Shown: positions 13,040 to 20,769, numbered from the stretch's first letter. The stretch is DNA of 21,859 nucleotides from Clostridia bacterium (GCA_900770685.1 CAAGLC010000043.1:1-21859), one strand, 5' to 3'. Program-made: numbers and translations. Notes: generated by a model from the letters alone, not told the origin.

Positions 13040-13067
13040 TTGACTTTGCAACAATTTTTAATATACA
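13040..13067 (+). promoter_or_regulatory. Promoter of the MarR-family gene
   Basis: TTGACT (13040-13045), a 16-base spacer and TATACA (13062-13067). This supports the start at 13099, since the earlier in-frame ATG at 13030 lies upstream of this promoter. Confidence 0.55.
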
Positions 13068-13098
13068 ACGAAGGGAAATAAAGTACAGGAGGCAACGT

Positions 13099-13545
13099 AT
13101 GCAAGAGCGATTTGAGAGATTTACAGTACTTGTTTCAAAGATAAGTCGACTCATAAGGAAAATCAAAACGGAAGAAGTTAAAAAATACCAGTTAAGGAGC
13201 CAGCACGTATATTGCGTATATTACGTGTACAAGTCGGAGGCTTTGACGGCAACCGAACTTTGCGAACTTTGTAACGAAGACAAGGGAGCAATTTCAAGAA
13301 CGATAGATTTTCTTGAAGAGAAAGGGTTAATAGCCATAGATAAGGAAGAAAATAAGCGATACAAATTGCTAATAAGGCTAACCGAAGAGGGAAAGAAAAT
13401 AGGCGAAGAAATTTCGCAAAGAGTGGAAGAGATTTTATCTAAAGTCGGCAACAAAATAACGGAAAAAGAAAGGGAATTAATGTACCAAGGTTTGTCGCAA
13501 ATTTGTGATGATTTAGAAAAGATTACCAAGTATTATAACGATTAA
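13099..13545 (+). CDS. MarR-family transcriptional regulator
   Basis: Winged-helix dimeric regulator of 148 residues. A helix-turn-helix (LTATELCELCNEDKGAISR, then a recognition helix running into DFLEEKGLI) is followed by a basic wing (DKEENKRYKLLIRLTEEG), the usual MarR core, with long helices at both ends for dimerisation. An ATG 23 codons upstream is in frame but has no ribosome binding site. AGGAGG lies six bases before the ATG at 13099, and a promoter precedes it. The target genes and ligand are unknown; MarR proteins often control neighbouring transport or stress genes, and here dtd and the divergent transporter operon are nearest. A hairpin terminator ends the gene. Confidence 0.88.
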   Translation: MQERFERFTVLVSKISRLIRKIKTEEVKKYQLRSQHVYCVYYVYKSEALTATELCELCNEDKGAISRTIDFLEEKGLIAIDKEENKRYKLLIRLTEEGKKIGEEISQRVEEILSKVGNKITEKERELMYQGLSQICDDLEKITKYYND

Positions 13546-13566
13546 GCAGTAAGGCGTTTAAAATGA

Positions 13567-13594
13567 AAAACGGAGCAAACTTGCTCCGTTTTTT
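13567..13594. terminator. Bidirectional terminator between marR-like and DUF4364 genes
   Basis: AAAACGGAGCAA (13567-13578) pairs perfectly with TTGCTCCGTTTT (13581-13592), with A and T runs outside. It serves both convergent genes. Confidence 0.9.
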
Positions 13595-13620
13595 AGTTGT
13601 AAAGAAGTTATCTATCGAAA

Positions 13621-14145
13621 TTAATCAACTAAATGTTCGTAAAGATTTCTATAAGTATCGCTGGCTTTCTCGCCCCATTTTTTATAAATGTCCTTAGCAA
13701 TTTGACGATTAGGTACAACGAGTTTTAGTTCTAAAATAGGTTGCGCTGGCTCGATAATTTTAAGGTAAACGGTATAAGTACCGTCTTTATTCATAAAGTA
13801 GTCTGCAACGCACTCCTGTTTTCTTCTGTATCTCGCGCGGTTATTTTTAACGAAAAGGGAAATTTCTTCACGCAACGAGGCAGGAATTTTAATAAAGAAA
13901 TTTGCAAGGCAAATTCTACCGTCGGTAGTAATCGTGTAAAGAGGCTCGGACTGGTCGGCGATATTGTAAATCCAGCCACACTCTAAGAGTTGACTTAAAA
14001 TCGGTTGACAATCCATGTAAGCAAGCCAGTTGTTAGACGAGGTGCACATATCTAGCACAGTGTTTTCTGAAAGTGGTACTTCCATCTTGTCAAACACGAA
14101 TAACAATATTAATTTGTTTAAAGAAGAATCCCCTTTAACCTGCAT
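13621..14145 (-). CDS. DUF4364-family protein
   Basis: The 174-residue protein matches the pattern of the DUF4364 family found across Clostridia: an N-terminal winged-helix-like region (about 8-75, with NKLILLFVFDKM and a later YTITTDG strand), then a helix rich in basic residues (RARYRRKQE) and a beta-rich C-terminal half. The family is thought to be DNA-binding, but its job is not settled. GGAG lies nine bases before the ATG. Its own promoter is at 14170-14197. It stands alone between a convergent regulator gene and a divergent operon. Confidence 0.8.
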   Translation of the reverse strand: MQVKGDSSLNKLILLFVFDKMEVPLSENTVLDMCTSSNNWLAYMDCQPILSQLLECGWIYNIADQSEPLYTITTDGRICLANFFIKIPASLREEISLFVKNNRARYRRKQECVADYFMNKDGTYTVYLKIIEPAQPILELKLVVPNRQIAKDIYKKWGEKASDTYRNLYEHLVD

Positions 14146-14169
14146 AGCGCTCTACTCCATTATTCGTTA

Positions 14170-14197
14170 ATTATATCATAAAAACGCCGTTTGTAAA
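14170..14197 (-). promoter_or_regulatory. Promoter of the DUF4364 gene
   Basis: On the minus strand: TTTACA (14197-14192), a 16-base spacer and a perfect TATAAT (14175-14170). Confidence 0.65.
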
Positions 14198-14257
14198 GGA
14201 TATTAATAAAAAAAGTCAAAAAATGTGTATAAAAATGTTTATAAAAGTAAAATGCTG

Positions 14258-14266
14258 TGGTATAAT
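14258..14266 (+). promoter_or_regulatory. Extended -10 promoter of the Nudix/typA operon
   Basis: TGGTATAAT (14258-14266) gives an extended -10 with a perfect TATAAT. The -35 region (TTTATA, 14238-14243) is weak. It lies 30 bp before the 270-residue gene. Confidence 0.6.
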
Positions 14267-14296
14267 TAAAATATAACCTAAGAGGAGAGTGCGAAT

Positions 14297-15109
14297 ATGA
14301 CTAAGAGTGACGAGTTGCTTTTATTTTTACAGCGCGCAGATGAATTTATTGAGGGGAAATATATAGTAGCGGACGTTAAAATCGTTAACTTGCTAAAAGC
14401 CGTTGCGAGTTCGGAAACGCTTTTGGCGATTTTTAAAAATTGCCTTGACGGGTTTGATTTTGAACAGGCTAAGGAAAAATATCTTCCAAAGAGTAAGGTT
14501 CACTCGGAAAACAGGGGCGAATTTATACTTCCGTCAAACGTTAAAGAACTTTTGGCGTTCGTGTTTAACGTTTTAGTGAGTTTAGATTCGAAAGCCATAG
14601 ATTTTTCCGATTTTTTAACGAGATATTTTTATGAAGACGGCAGTTTTTCAAGCAGTTATAACTCGTTTATATCGACGGTCGTTAAGCCTTTTAGAAACGC
14701 CGTTAAAACGGTTATGGAAAGCGTTATCGAAGGAAAAATTCAAGATCCTATAGAGGCTCTTTGCGCCGAAGAAGAAAGGCGTGAAAAATTAAAAAAAGAG
14801 CAAGAACTTCAAAAGGAAAAGGACGACGAACTTGCTCGTAAGACCAACGGCGAAAACGTTAAAAAGATTAAAGAAATTCTATTAAGCGATAAGATTAAGA
14901 TAAAGGAAAAGAAACTTCCCAAGGAAAAGGAAGACGAAATTTTACTCGTTATCGATATGCTTGCAAACGTTATCGAATCGGAAGAAAAGGACGCAATAGT
15001 TTACGCATTTACCGCGTATAAATTTATGGTTAGAGTGCATAGTATTGCATTTATGGGAAGGGAAAAGAAGATAGCAAAACTTCTCGAAGGGATAATCAAT
15101 GGACTTTAG
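14297..15109 (+). CDS. Unrecognised cytosolic protein, first gene of the Nudix/typA operon
   Basis: I do not recognise this 270-residue protein. It appears mostly helical, with no signal peptide or membrane segment. Residues 1-150 are mixed hydrophobic and polar. Residues about 157-182 form a highly charged Glu/Lys stretch, likely a coiled coil, followed by another Lys-rich part (185-213) and a hydrophobic helical C-terminus (214-270). GAGGAG precedes the ATG by eight bases. Its end overlaps the start of the Nudix gene by 11 bases, so the two are probably translated together. Codon use matches the neighbours. A role linked to nucleotide hygiene or ribosome stress would be a guess from context only. 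Confidence 0.75.
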   Translation: MTKSDELLLFLQRADEFIEGKYIVADVKIVNLLKAVASSETLLAIFKNCLDGFDFEQAKEKYLPKSKVHSENRGEFILPSNVKELLAFVFNVLVSLDSKAIDFSDFLTRYFYEDGSFSSSYNSFISTVVKPFRNAVKTVMESVIEGKIQDPIEALCAEEERREKLKKEQELQKEKDDELARKTNGENVKKIKEILLSDKIKIKEKKLPKEKEDEILLVIDMLANVIESEEKDAIVYAFTAYKFMVRVHSIAFMGREKKIAKLLEGIINGL

Positions 15110-15626
15110 TGAAAAGACGGTAGAGAGCAAGATTTTATACGACGGTAAAATATTAAAATTAAAAAAGGACCAAGTATCTTTACCAAACGGCAACTTAGCG
15201 TATCGAGAAATCGTTATGCACAACGGAGGCTGTTGCGTTATTGCCGAAAGGGACGGAAAAATTTTGCTCGTCAAACAGTTTAGATACGCATATGGAGAAG
15301 ACCTTTGGGAAATTCCTGCCGGTAAAATTGAAAAGGGTGAGGACCCGTCGCTAACTGCGATAAGGGAGTTAGAGGAAGAAGGAGGCGTGCTTGCAGGCGA
15401 AGTGGAATTAATATACACCGTTTACCCGTCGCCGGGCTACACGAACGAAAAAATTTTCGTTTATAAGGCGCGTGCGCTCGTTGATACGAAAACTAATTTT
15501 GACGAAGATGAATTTTTAACTGCAAAATGGTTTACTTTTGCAGAACTAAAAGATATGATAAAAAACGGCGAAATTAAGGATGGAAAAACCTTAATAGCGC
15601 TTTTAACGGTTTTACAGAATAAATAA
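15099..15626 (+). CDS. Nudix hydrolase, ADP-ribose pyrophosphatase type
   Basis: Expected to split ADP-ribose into AMP and ribose 5-phosphate. The Nudix box is complete at residues 86-108: G, five residues, E, seven residues, then RELEEEGGV. The length of 175, the N-terminal strand pattern (VESKILYDGKILKL) and the PSPGYTNE loop after the box are typical of the NudF-like group. The start codon lies inside the end of the preceding gene with AAGGG upstream. It is followed nine bases later by typA. Confidence 0.92.
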   Translation: MDFSEKTVESKILYDGKILKLKKDQVSLPNGNLAYREIVMHNGGCCVIAERDGKILLVKQFRYAYGEDLWEIPAGKIEKGEDPSLTAIRELEEEGGVLAGEVELIYTVYPSPGYTNEKIFVYKARALVDTKTNFDEDEFLTAKWFTFAELKDMIKNGEIKDGKTLIALLTVLQNK

Positions 15627-15635
15627 CACGAAAGG

Positions 15636-17471
15636 ATGGACAAACAATTGAAGAGGACGGACGTTAGGAACGTTGCGATAATAGCGCACGTTGACCATGG
15701 CAAAACTACGTTAGTTAACGAATTATTAAAGCAAGGCGGAGTTTTTCGCGAAAACCAAGAAGTATTAGATAGAGTTATGGACTCTGGGGATATAGAAAGA
15801 GAAAGAGGAATAACTATACTTGCCAAAAACACTTCGGTGTATTATAAAGACGTAAAAATAAACATAGTAGATACGCCGGGACACGCCGATTTCGGTGGCG
15901 AAGTAGAGCGCGTACTTAAAATGGTTAACGGCGTTTTGGTATTAGTTGACGCTTGTGAAGGACCTATGCCACAAACAAGATTCGTTATGCAAAAAGCATT
16001 GGAACTTAATCATAAATTGATTATAGTGGTCAATAAAATCGATAGACCGGACGCAAGACTTAGCGAAGTTCAAGATGAAATTTTAGAACTTTTATTCGAC
16101 CTAAACGCAAGTAACGATCAAATAGACAGTCCTATAATTTTCTGTTCCGGAAGAGCGGGAACGGCAACGACAGATTGTAATCAAAAAGGGGAGAATTTAA
16201 TCCCGTTATTCGAGGCTATAGTTAATCATTTCGAGCCTCAAGAAGTAGATGAAGAAGGGCCGTTACAAATGCTCGTTTCGTCAGTAGATTACAATGAATA
16301 CGTAGGTCGTATAGGTATAGGAAGAATTGAGCGTGGCAGTATGCACGTAAACCAAGAAGTTCAGACTTGTAATTATAACGTAACCGGTAAAGAAGTTAGA
16401 GGAAAAATAGTTAGCATATATCAAATTGAGGGCTTAGGAAGAGCGCAGGTAGAAAGCGCTAAAGCCGGAGATATCGTGTGCATAAGCGGAATAGAAAATC
16501 TTTCTATCGGCGACACCGTTTGTTCTTTAAATAAAGTAGAGCCCGTACCTTTCGTAAAGATATCAGAGCCAACCGTGGAGATGACTTTTTCCGTTAACGA
16601 TTCGCCGTTTGCAGGCAAAGAAGGAAAGTTCGTAACCACGAGACATTTAAGAGATAGATTATTTAAGGAAATGTTAAAAGACGTTTCTTTAAGGGTGGAA
16701 GAAACCGATTCAGCGGATAGTTACAGAGTGTGTGGAAGGGGAGAAATGCACCTTTCAATACTTATTGAAACTATGCGTCGCGCGGGATACGAGTTTCAAG
16801 TCGGTGCTCCAAAGGTTATGTATAAAGAGCAAGACGGAGTACTTTTAGAGCCTATAGAAAAGTTAGTCGTTGACGTCCCTGAAGATAAAACGGGAAGCGT
16901 GTTCTCCAGTATGGGAGTAAGAAAAGGCGAACTTTTAGAGATGCAAAATATCGGAAGTAGAATAAGGTTAGAATTCAAAGTTCCGTCGAGAGGCTTGTTC
17001 GGATATAAGAGTCAATTCCTAACGGAAACGAGAGGCGAGGGAGTATTTAACACCATTTTCTACGGATACGAAGAGTTTAAGGGGGAAATTGAAAGAAGAA
17101 CGACGGGGTCGCTCGTAGCGTTTGAAACGGGCGAGGCCGTTACCTACGGCTTGTTCAACGCTCAAGGAAGAGGACAACTGTTTATAGGCGCTGGAACTAA
17201 GGTTTACGAGGGTATGGTAGTAGGCGTTTCGCCAAAAACCGAAGATATTAGCGTTAACGTATGTAAGAAAAAGCATTTAACTAATACTAGAGCGTCGGGT
17301 AGTGACGATGCGCTAAGATTAGAAAATCCCAAACTAATGAGTTTAGAAGAGGCAATGGAGTTTATTAACGACGACGAAATATTAGAAATAACCCCACAAA
17401 ACGTTAGGATAAGAAAGAAGACGTTAGATACGGAAACGAGATTAAAAAGAAAAGCGAGAGGATTAGAATAA
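15636..17471 (+). CDS. typA: Ribosome-associated GTPase TypA/BipA
   Basis: Translational GTPase that binds the 70S ribosome and supports ribosome assembly and growth under stress. P-loop AHVDHGKTT, switch II DTPGHADF, and NKID for guanine binding are all present in the first 135 residues. Next come the EF-Tu-like beta barrel, EF-G-like domains and the BipA-specific C-terminus, with a normal length (611). Two starts are possible. ATG 15636 has only AAAGG directly next to it. TTG 15648 gives the usual family N-terminus (MKRTDVRNVAIIAHV) with a purine-rich site at about 11 bases, so it may be the real start. Last gene of the operon; a strong terminator follows. Confidence 0.95.
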   Translation: MDKQLKRTDVRNVAIIAHVDHGKTTLVNELLKQGGVFRENQEVLDRVMDSGDIERERGITILAKNTSVYYKDVKINIVDTPGHADFGGEVERVLKMVNGVLVLVDACEGPMPQTRFVMQKALELNHKLIIVVNKIDRPDARLSEVQDEILELLFDLNASNDQIDSPIIFCSGRAGTATTDCNQKGENLIPLFEAIVNHFEPQEVDEEGPLQMLVSSVDYNEYVGRIGIGRIERGSMHVNQEVQTCNYNVTGKEVRGKIVSIYQIEGLGRAQVESAKAGDIVCISGIENLSIGDTVCSLNKVEPVPFVKISEPTVEMTFSVNDSPFAGKEGKFVTTRHLRDRLFKEMLKDVSLRVEETDSADSYRVCGRGEMHLSILIETMRRAGYEFQVGAPKVMYKEQDGVLLEPIEKLVVDVPEDKTGSVFSSMGVRKGELLEMQNIGSRIRLEFKVPSRGLFGYKSQFLTETRGEGVFNTIFYGYEEFKGEIERRTTGSLVAFETGEAVTYGLFNAQGRGQLFIGAGTKVYEGMVVGVSPKTEDISVNVCKKKHLTNTRASGSDDALRLENPKLMSLEEAMEFINDDEILEITPQNVRIRKKTLDTETRLKRKARGLE

Positions 17472-17494
17472 ACCTTAAACTTGAATAAAAAAAT

Positions 17495-17527
17495 AAGCGG
17501 AGTTACTTTATGAACTCCGCTTTTTTT
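17495..17527. terminator. Bidirectional terminator after typA
   Basis: AAGCGGAGTT (17495-17504) pairs with AACTCCGCTT (17513-17522), with a T run to 17527 and an A-rich run before. It also ends the small minus-strand gene at 17540. Confidence 0.9.
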
Positions 17528-17539
17528 AAGTTTTACAGT

Positions 17540-17749
17540 TTATTTACAACCGCAACCGTAGCCTGCGCCCGACCCGAAAAGGTTGCCTTGTTTACCACAA
17601 CAGCAGATGAGTAAAAGAGCAACGGGTAAGCAGTAGCAACTGTTAAAGAAACCGTTTAAGCAACCGCTTTTACAAAGGCAGATGATCAATAAGATTATGC
17701 CAATCCAAAGACAACAGTTTCCACCGAACAAGTCAAAACATCCGTTCAT
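17540..17749 (-). CDS. Small cysteine-rich hydrophobic protein
   Basis: The 69-residue protein has 13 cysteines (4, 12, 13, 24, 26, 30, 38, 40, 49, 50, 51, 66, 68) and two hydrophobic segments (about 14-26 and 39-50) that could cross or lie in the membrane, ending in a Gly/Cys tail. GGAGG lies seven bases before the ATG and a terminator follows, so it looks like a real gene despite its size. Clostridia often carry short Cys-rich hydrophobic proteins of unknown role; I cannot name a function. The cysteines could bind metal or an iron-sulfur cluster in this anaerobe. Confidence 0.75.
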   Translation of the reverse strand: MNGCFDLFGGNCCLWIGIILLIICLCKSGCLNGFFNSCYCLPVALLLICCCGKQGNLFGSGAGYGCGCK

Positions 17750-17869
17750 ATAGTTACCTCCAAAAGTATCTTAACCTCCGCCTATGTACAGCAATTTATT
17801 CGGCGAAGTTTATCTAATATCAATATAATCAATATGGACTAAAAATGTTCCATTTACCCCCGTATTTGT

Positions 17870-17898
17870 TTGCTATAAACGAATATTTGTGCTAAAAT
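17870..17898 (+). promoter_or_regulatory. Promoter of panT-coaX-hom
   Basis: TTGCTA (17870-17875), a 17-base spacer and TAAAAT (17893-17898). Transcription would start near 17904, the first base of the folded leader. Confidence 0.65.
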
Positions 17899-17903
17899 TA
17901 AAG

Positions 17904-17964
17904 CGTAGAGTCGAAAAGGTAGGTATAATCGTGTATTAACCTAACCTTAAATCACGGGGCTACG
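17904..17964 (+). ncRNA. Pseudoknotted leader RNA of panT-coaX (candidate riboswitch)
   Basis: P1 is CGTAG (17904-17908) with CTACG (17960-17964). Inside it a 13-bp stem runs AAGGTAGGT (17916-17924), bulged A (17925), TAAT (17926-17929), loop CGTGT (17930-17934), ATTA (17935-17938), ACCT (17939-17942), bulged A (17943), ACCTT (17944-17948). Loop bases CGTG (17930-17933) can pair with CACG (17953-17956) to make a pseudoknot. A long hairpin with two bulged adenosines is the hallmark described for the pan RNA motif upstream of pantothenate genes, so kinship is possible, though that motif was reported for panB/panC/panD. A ligand such as pantothenate or CoA is a guess from context. Confidence 0.55.
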
Positions 17965-17979
17965 AAAAAAATTTCGTTA

Positions 17980-18006
17980 CCAACATTTTCAAGCAAGAAA
18001 AGTTGG
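17980..18006 (+). promoter_or_regulatory. Hairpin next to the panT ribosome binding site
   Basis: CCAAC, bulged A, TTTTC (17980-17990) pairs with GAAAAGTTGG (17997-18006), giving ten base pairs around a six-base loop. The panT Shine-Dalgarno GGAG begins four bases later (18010). No T run follows, so it is not a terminator. It may form the expression platform of the upstream pseudoknot, acting on translation. Confidence 0.5.
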
Positions 18007-18019
18007 ATTGGAGAAAAAA

Positions 18020-18619
18020 ATGAATAGCAAATATTTCACGGCAAAAAGAGTTGCCCTTTTGGGCATATTAACGGCGCTCGTAATAGTGCTTCAATTATTC
18101 GCAAGCGCAATACCAATGTTTGGAGTAACGCTTAATTTTAGTTTAATTCCAATAGCGTTAGCGGGCATCACGCTCGGTTGGGCAGGTGGCGCGATAATCG
18201 GTTTCGTGTGCGGTATGGTCGTTTTTATCACGGCTGCACTTTTTGGCGGAGAACCGTTAACGGCGTTTTTGTTTCAAACTAACCCTGCCGTGTTAACGAT
18301 TATGTGCATAGGTAAAACCACCGTTGCAGGCTTTATTTCGGGAATATTATTTAGCGTAGTATCCAAAAGGGATAAGTTTTTTGCAATCGGCGTAGGTGCG
18401 GTTGGAATTCCCGTAGTAAATACCGGTATTTATATGCTCGGTGTGGTGATAATGAAAGAATCGGTTGCACAATTTTTTAGTTTAACGGCGTCTACGGCAG
18501 GAATAGTTTTCGTTGCAGTCTTTACATTAATATGGGTAAATTTTTTGTTAGAAATTGCAATAACGGCATTGTTTACGCCATTGTTATATAGAGTAACCAA
18601 AATTTTATTTGAACAGTAA
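18020..18619 (+). CDS. panT: ECF transporter S component, probably pantothenate-specific
   Basis: Membrane substrate-binding subunit of an energy-coupling-factor vitamin transporter. The 199 residues form about six hydrophobic segments, and the N-terminal pattern (ALLGILTALVIVLQ, then GVTLNFSLIPIALAG) is typical of S components. Specificity comes from the neighbour: coaX, pantothenate kinase, starts 15 bp downstream. So PanT is the best call, with other vitamin carriers possible. An in-frame TTG at 18008 has no ribosome binding site; the ATG at 18020 has GGAG six bases upstream. The shared T, A and A' subunits (EcfT and ATPases) are not in this window. A folded leader RNA precedes it. Confidence 0.8.
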   Translation: MNSKYFTAKRVALLGILTALVIVLQLFASAIPMFGVTLNFSLIPIALAGITLGWAGGAIIGFVCGMVVFITAALFGGEPLTAFLFQTNPAVLTIMCIGKTTVAGFISGILFSVVSKRDKFFAIGVGAVGIPVVNTGIYMLGVVIMKESVAQFFSLTASTAGIVFVAVFTLIWVNFLLEIAITALFTPLLYRVTKILFEQ

Positions 18620-18634
18620 AGTTAGGGGAAAAGT

Positions 18635-19405
18635 ATGTTACTAGCGATAGATTTAGGTAATACGAATATAAAATACGGTGTGTTCGACGGGGAAAAATTG
18701 GTCGCTTCGTTCAGGGTGTCGTCAAGGATATCAAGGACGGCGGACGAATACGGATCGGTGCTCGTAGGTTTGCTTTCTGATAGGGACATAAAAAAGAGCG
18801 ATATAACGGGGATAATCTTTTCTTCAGTAATTCCCGCCTTAAATTATACCGTTTGTCATATGTGCGAATTTTTCTTTGGAATAACGCCGTTAGTAGTAGG
18901 TCCGGGCGTAAAAACCGGCTTAAACGTAAAGGCGGATAATCCTAGAGAGGTTGGCTCTGATATAATAGTAAATAGCGTTTCGGCGTATAAAAAATACGGC
19001 GGACCGATAATAGTAATAGATTTCGGTACGGCGACCACGTTTGACGTTATAAGTGAAAAGGGAGAATTACTTGGCGTAGTTATAGCGCCGGGTATTAAAA
19101 CTTCGCTCGAGGGATTATCTACGAAAACTGCGCAATTACCAATGGTAGAATTAGAATCACCAAAGTCGGTAATCGGCAAAAACACCGTTCATTGTATGCA
19201 AGCGGGTATAATCTTTGGTTTTGCAGGGCTCGTTGATAATATTATAAATAAAATTAAAAACGAACTTGGTTTAAGCCAAATCAACGTAGTTGCAACGGGT
19301 GGATTAGGCGAGATAATTGCTAAAGAAGTTAAGAGTATAAATAGGGTTGATAGAACGCTAACTCTCGACGGATTGAAAATGATATATCAGTTAAACAAAA
19401 ATTAA
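18635..19405 (+). CDS. coaX: Type III pantothenate kinase
   Basis: Phosphorylates pantothenate with ATP, the first step of coenzyme A synthesis; the type III enzyme is not inhibited by CoA. The ASKHA-fold signatures are present: phosphate loop DLGNTNIKYG (residues 6-15) and DFGTATTFD around the catalytic aspartate (about 129-137), with EVGSD before it and GPGVKTGL in between. Length 256 is normal. AGGGGA precedes the ATG. It lies between panT and hom in one operon, so imported pantothenate can be trapped at once by phosphorylation. Confidence 0.97.
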   Translation: MLLAIDLGNTNIKYGVFDGEKLVASFRVSSRISRTADEYGSVLVGLLSDRDIKKSDITGIIFSSVIPALNYTVCHMCEFFFGITPLVVGPGVKTGLNVKADNPREVGSDIIVNSVSAYKKYGGPIIVIDFGTATTFDVISEKGELLGVVIAPGIKTSLEGLSTKTAQLPMVELESPKSVIGKNTVHCMQAGIIFGFAGLVDNIINKIKNELGLSQINVVATGGLGEIIAKEVKSINRVDRTLTLDGLKMIYQLNKN

Positions 19406-19415
19406 CGGAGGAATT

Positions 19416-20693
19416 ATGAAAAAAGCAGGGATAGCCATATTAGGTCTTGGCGTAGTAGGTGGAGGAGTATATAAAATTCTCACCGAAAAAAGAGAATATT
19501 TCAAAAAGACACAAGGTCTAGACGTAACGGTTGAAGCGGTAATGGAGAAGAATTTAGAAAGAGCATTATCGTTAGGAATAAAGAAAGAAAACGTTGCTTC
19601 AAGCATTGAAGAAGTGGTAACCAATCCCAACGTTGACGTAGTGGTAGAAGTTATCGGTGGAATAGAGCCGTCAAAAACCTTCGTATTAAAGGCGTTAAAG
19701 AGTGGGAAGACCGTAGTAACGTCAAATAAGGAATTATTTGCAAAGCATTGGCCGGAACTTGAAAAAGCGGCAAAAAGCAATAATGCAGGCTTATTCTTTG
19801 AAGCAAGTTGCGTTGGAGGAGTTCCGATAATAAGAACGCTTATAGACGGCATGCAAGCAAACGAAATTCAGTCTATCAAAGGCATAATCAACGGAACGAC
19901 CAACTATATATTAACAAAAATGACCTACGAAGGCTCTTCGTATGAAGAAGCGTTAAAGGAAGCGCAAAGATTAGGATACGCAGAGTTTAATCCAACTGCA
20001 GACGTAGAGGGGTTTGACGCTACTTATAAGTTGTCTATATTATCAAGCCTTGCCTTTAACACTAAAGTTTCAATCGAGAAAGTGTATAGGGAAGGAATAA
20101 CCGAAGTAGATAAAAAGGATATCGCCTACGGAAAGGAAATGGGATACACCTTAAAACTTTTGGCTATCGGAAAGAGAACCAAATCGGGAATAGAAGTGAG
20201 AGTGCACCCAACCTTTATTAGAAGTGAAAACCCGTTAGCGTCAGTTAACGACAGTTTTAACGCCGTTACTTTAGACGGAGATTCGGTCGGAGAAGTAATG
20301 TTGTACGGAAGGGGAGCAGGCGATTTGCCAACGGGAAGTGCAATCGTTTCGGACGTAATTTTTGCATTAAAGCATAGCGATTACTACTATACGCCCTTTA
20401 AGAACGAAGAAAAAGCAAAGGAGGCAAAATTCGTTTCCGACTTTTACAGCAAGTACTATATAAGACTTTCGGTAAAAGACCAAGCGGGAGTTTTAGCAAA
20501 AGTTTCCGGCATATTCTCAAAATGTGGAATCAGTATGAAGGAAGTAAAACAAGCGTCGCTATGTGGAGAAATGGCTGAAGTTATAATCACCACGCACGAG
20601 TGTTTAGAAAGCGCAATGAAAAAGGCTTTGGTTAAGTTCGGCGAGTTAAAGGAAGTTTCTTCAGTTGACGGTTTCGTTAGAATAGAAGATTAA
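19416..20693 (+). CDS. hom: Homoserine dehydrogenase with ACT domain
   Basis: Reduces aspartate semialdehyde to homoserine with NAD(P)H, the branch to threonine and methionine. N-terminal Rossmann motif GLGVVG (10-15); SNKELF near 108-113; catalytic domain with INGTTNYIL and an Asp/Lys-rich site (TADVEGFDATYKLSIL). The C-terminal part from about residue 348 (YIRLSVKDQAGVLAKVSGIF) is an ACT domain, likely for threonine feedback. Length 425 is typical. CGGAGG lies four bases before the ATG, 10 bp after coaX. Why it shares an operon with pantothenate genes is not obvious; an aspartate-family link to pantothenate through beta-alanine is possible. Confidence 0.96.
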   Translation: MKKAGIAILGLGVVGGGVYKILTEKREYFKKTQGLDVTVEAVMEKNLERALSLGIKKENVASSIEEVVTNPNVDVVVEVIGGIEPSKTFVLKALKSGKTVVTSNKELFAKHWPELEKAAKSNNAGLFFEASCVGGVPIIRTLIDGMQANEIQSIKGIINGTTNYILTKMTYEGSSYEEALKEAQRLGYAEFNPTADVEGFDATYKLSILSSLAFNTKVSIEKVYREGITEVDKKDIAYGKEMGYTLKLLAIGKRTKSGIEVRVHPTFIRSENPLASVNDSFNAVTLDGDSVGEVMLYGRGAGDLPTGSAIVSDVIFALKHSDYYYTPFKNEEKAKEAKFVSDFYSKYYIRLSVKDQAGVLAKVSGIFSKCGISMKEVKQASLCGEMAEVIITTHECLESAMKKALVKFGELKEVSSVDGFVRIED

Positions 20694-20711
20694 TTAATAA
20701 AAAAGAAAACG

Positions 20712-20740
20712 AAAAAAGCACCTAGATAGGTGCTTTTTTT
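20712..20740. terminator. Bidirectional terminator after hom
   Basis: AAAAAAGCACCT (20712-20723) pairs with AGGTGCTTTTTT (20728-20739) around loop AGAT. It ends the panT-coaX-hom operon and the convergent DnaD-domain gene. Confidence 0.92.
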
Positions 20741-20769
20741 GATTTAAAAATATTATAAAATCAACCAAA

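Noticed and set aside
13030..13098. Longer N-terminus for the MarR-family protein (start at 13030)
   Set aside because: No ribosome binding site there, and the likely promoter (13040-13067) lies downstream of that codon. AGGAGG supports 13099.
14942..15418. Minus-strand 158-residue open frame opposite the Nudix gene
   Set aside because: It is antisense to the Nudix box and the end of the preceding gene, with no Shine-Dalgarno or promoter; a shadow frame.
19391..19852. Minus-strand 153-residue open frame opposite the start of hom
   Set aside because: It covers the conserved Rossmann region of hom in antisense and has no translation signals.
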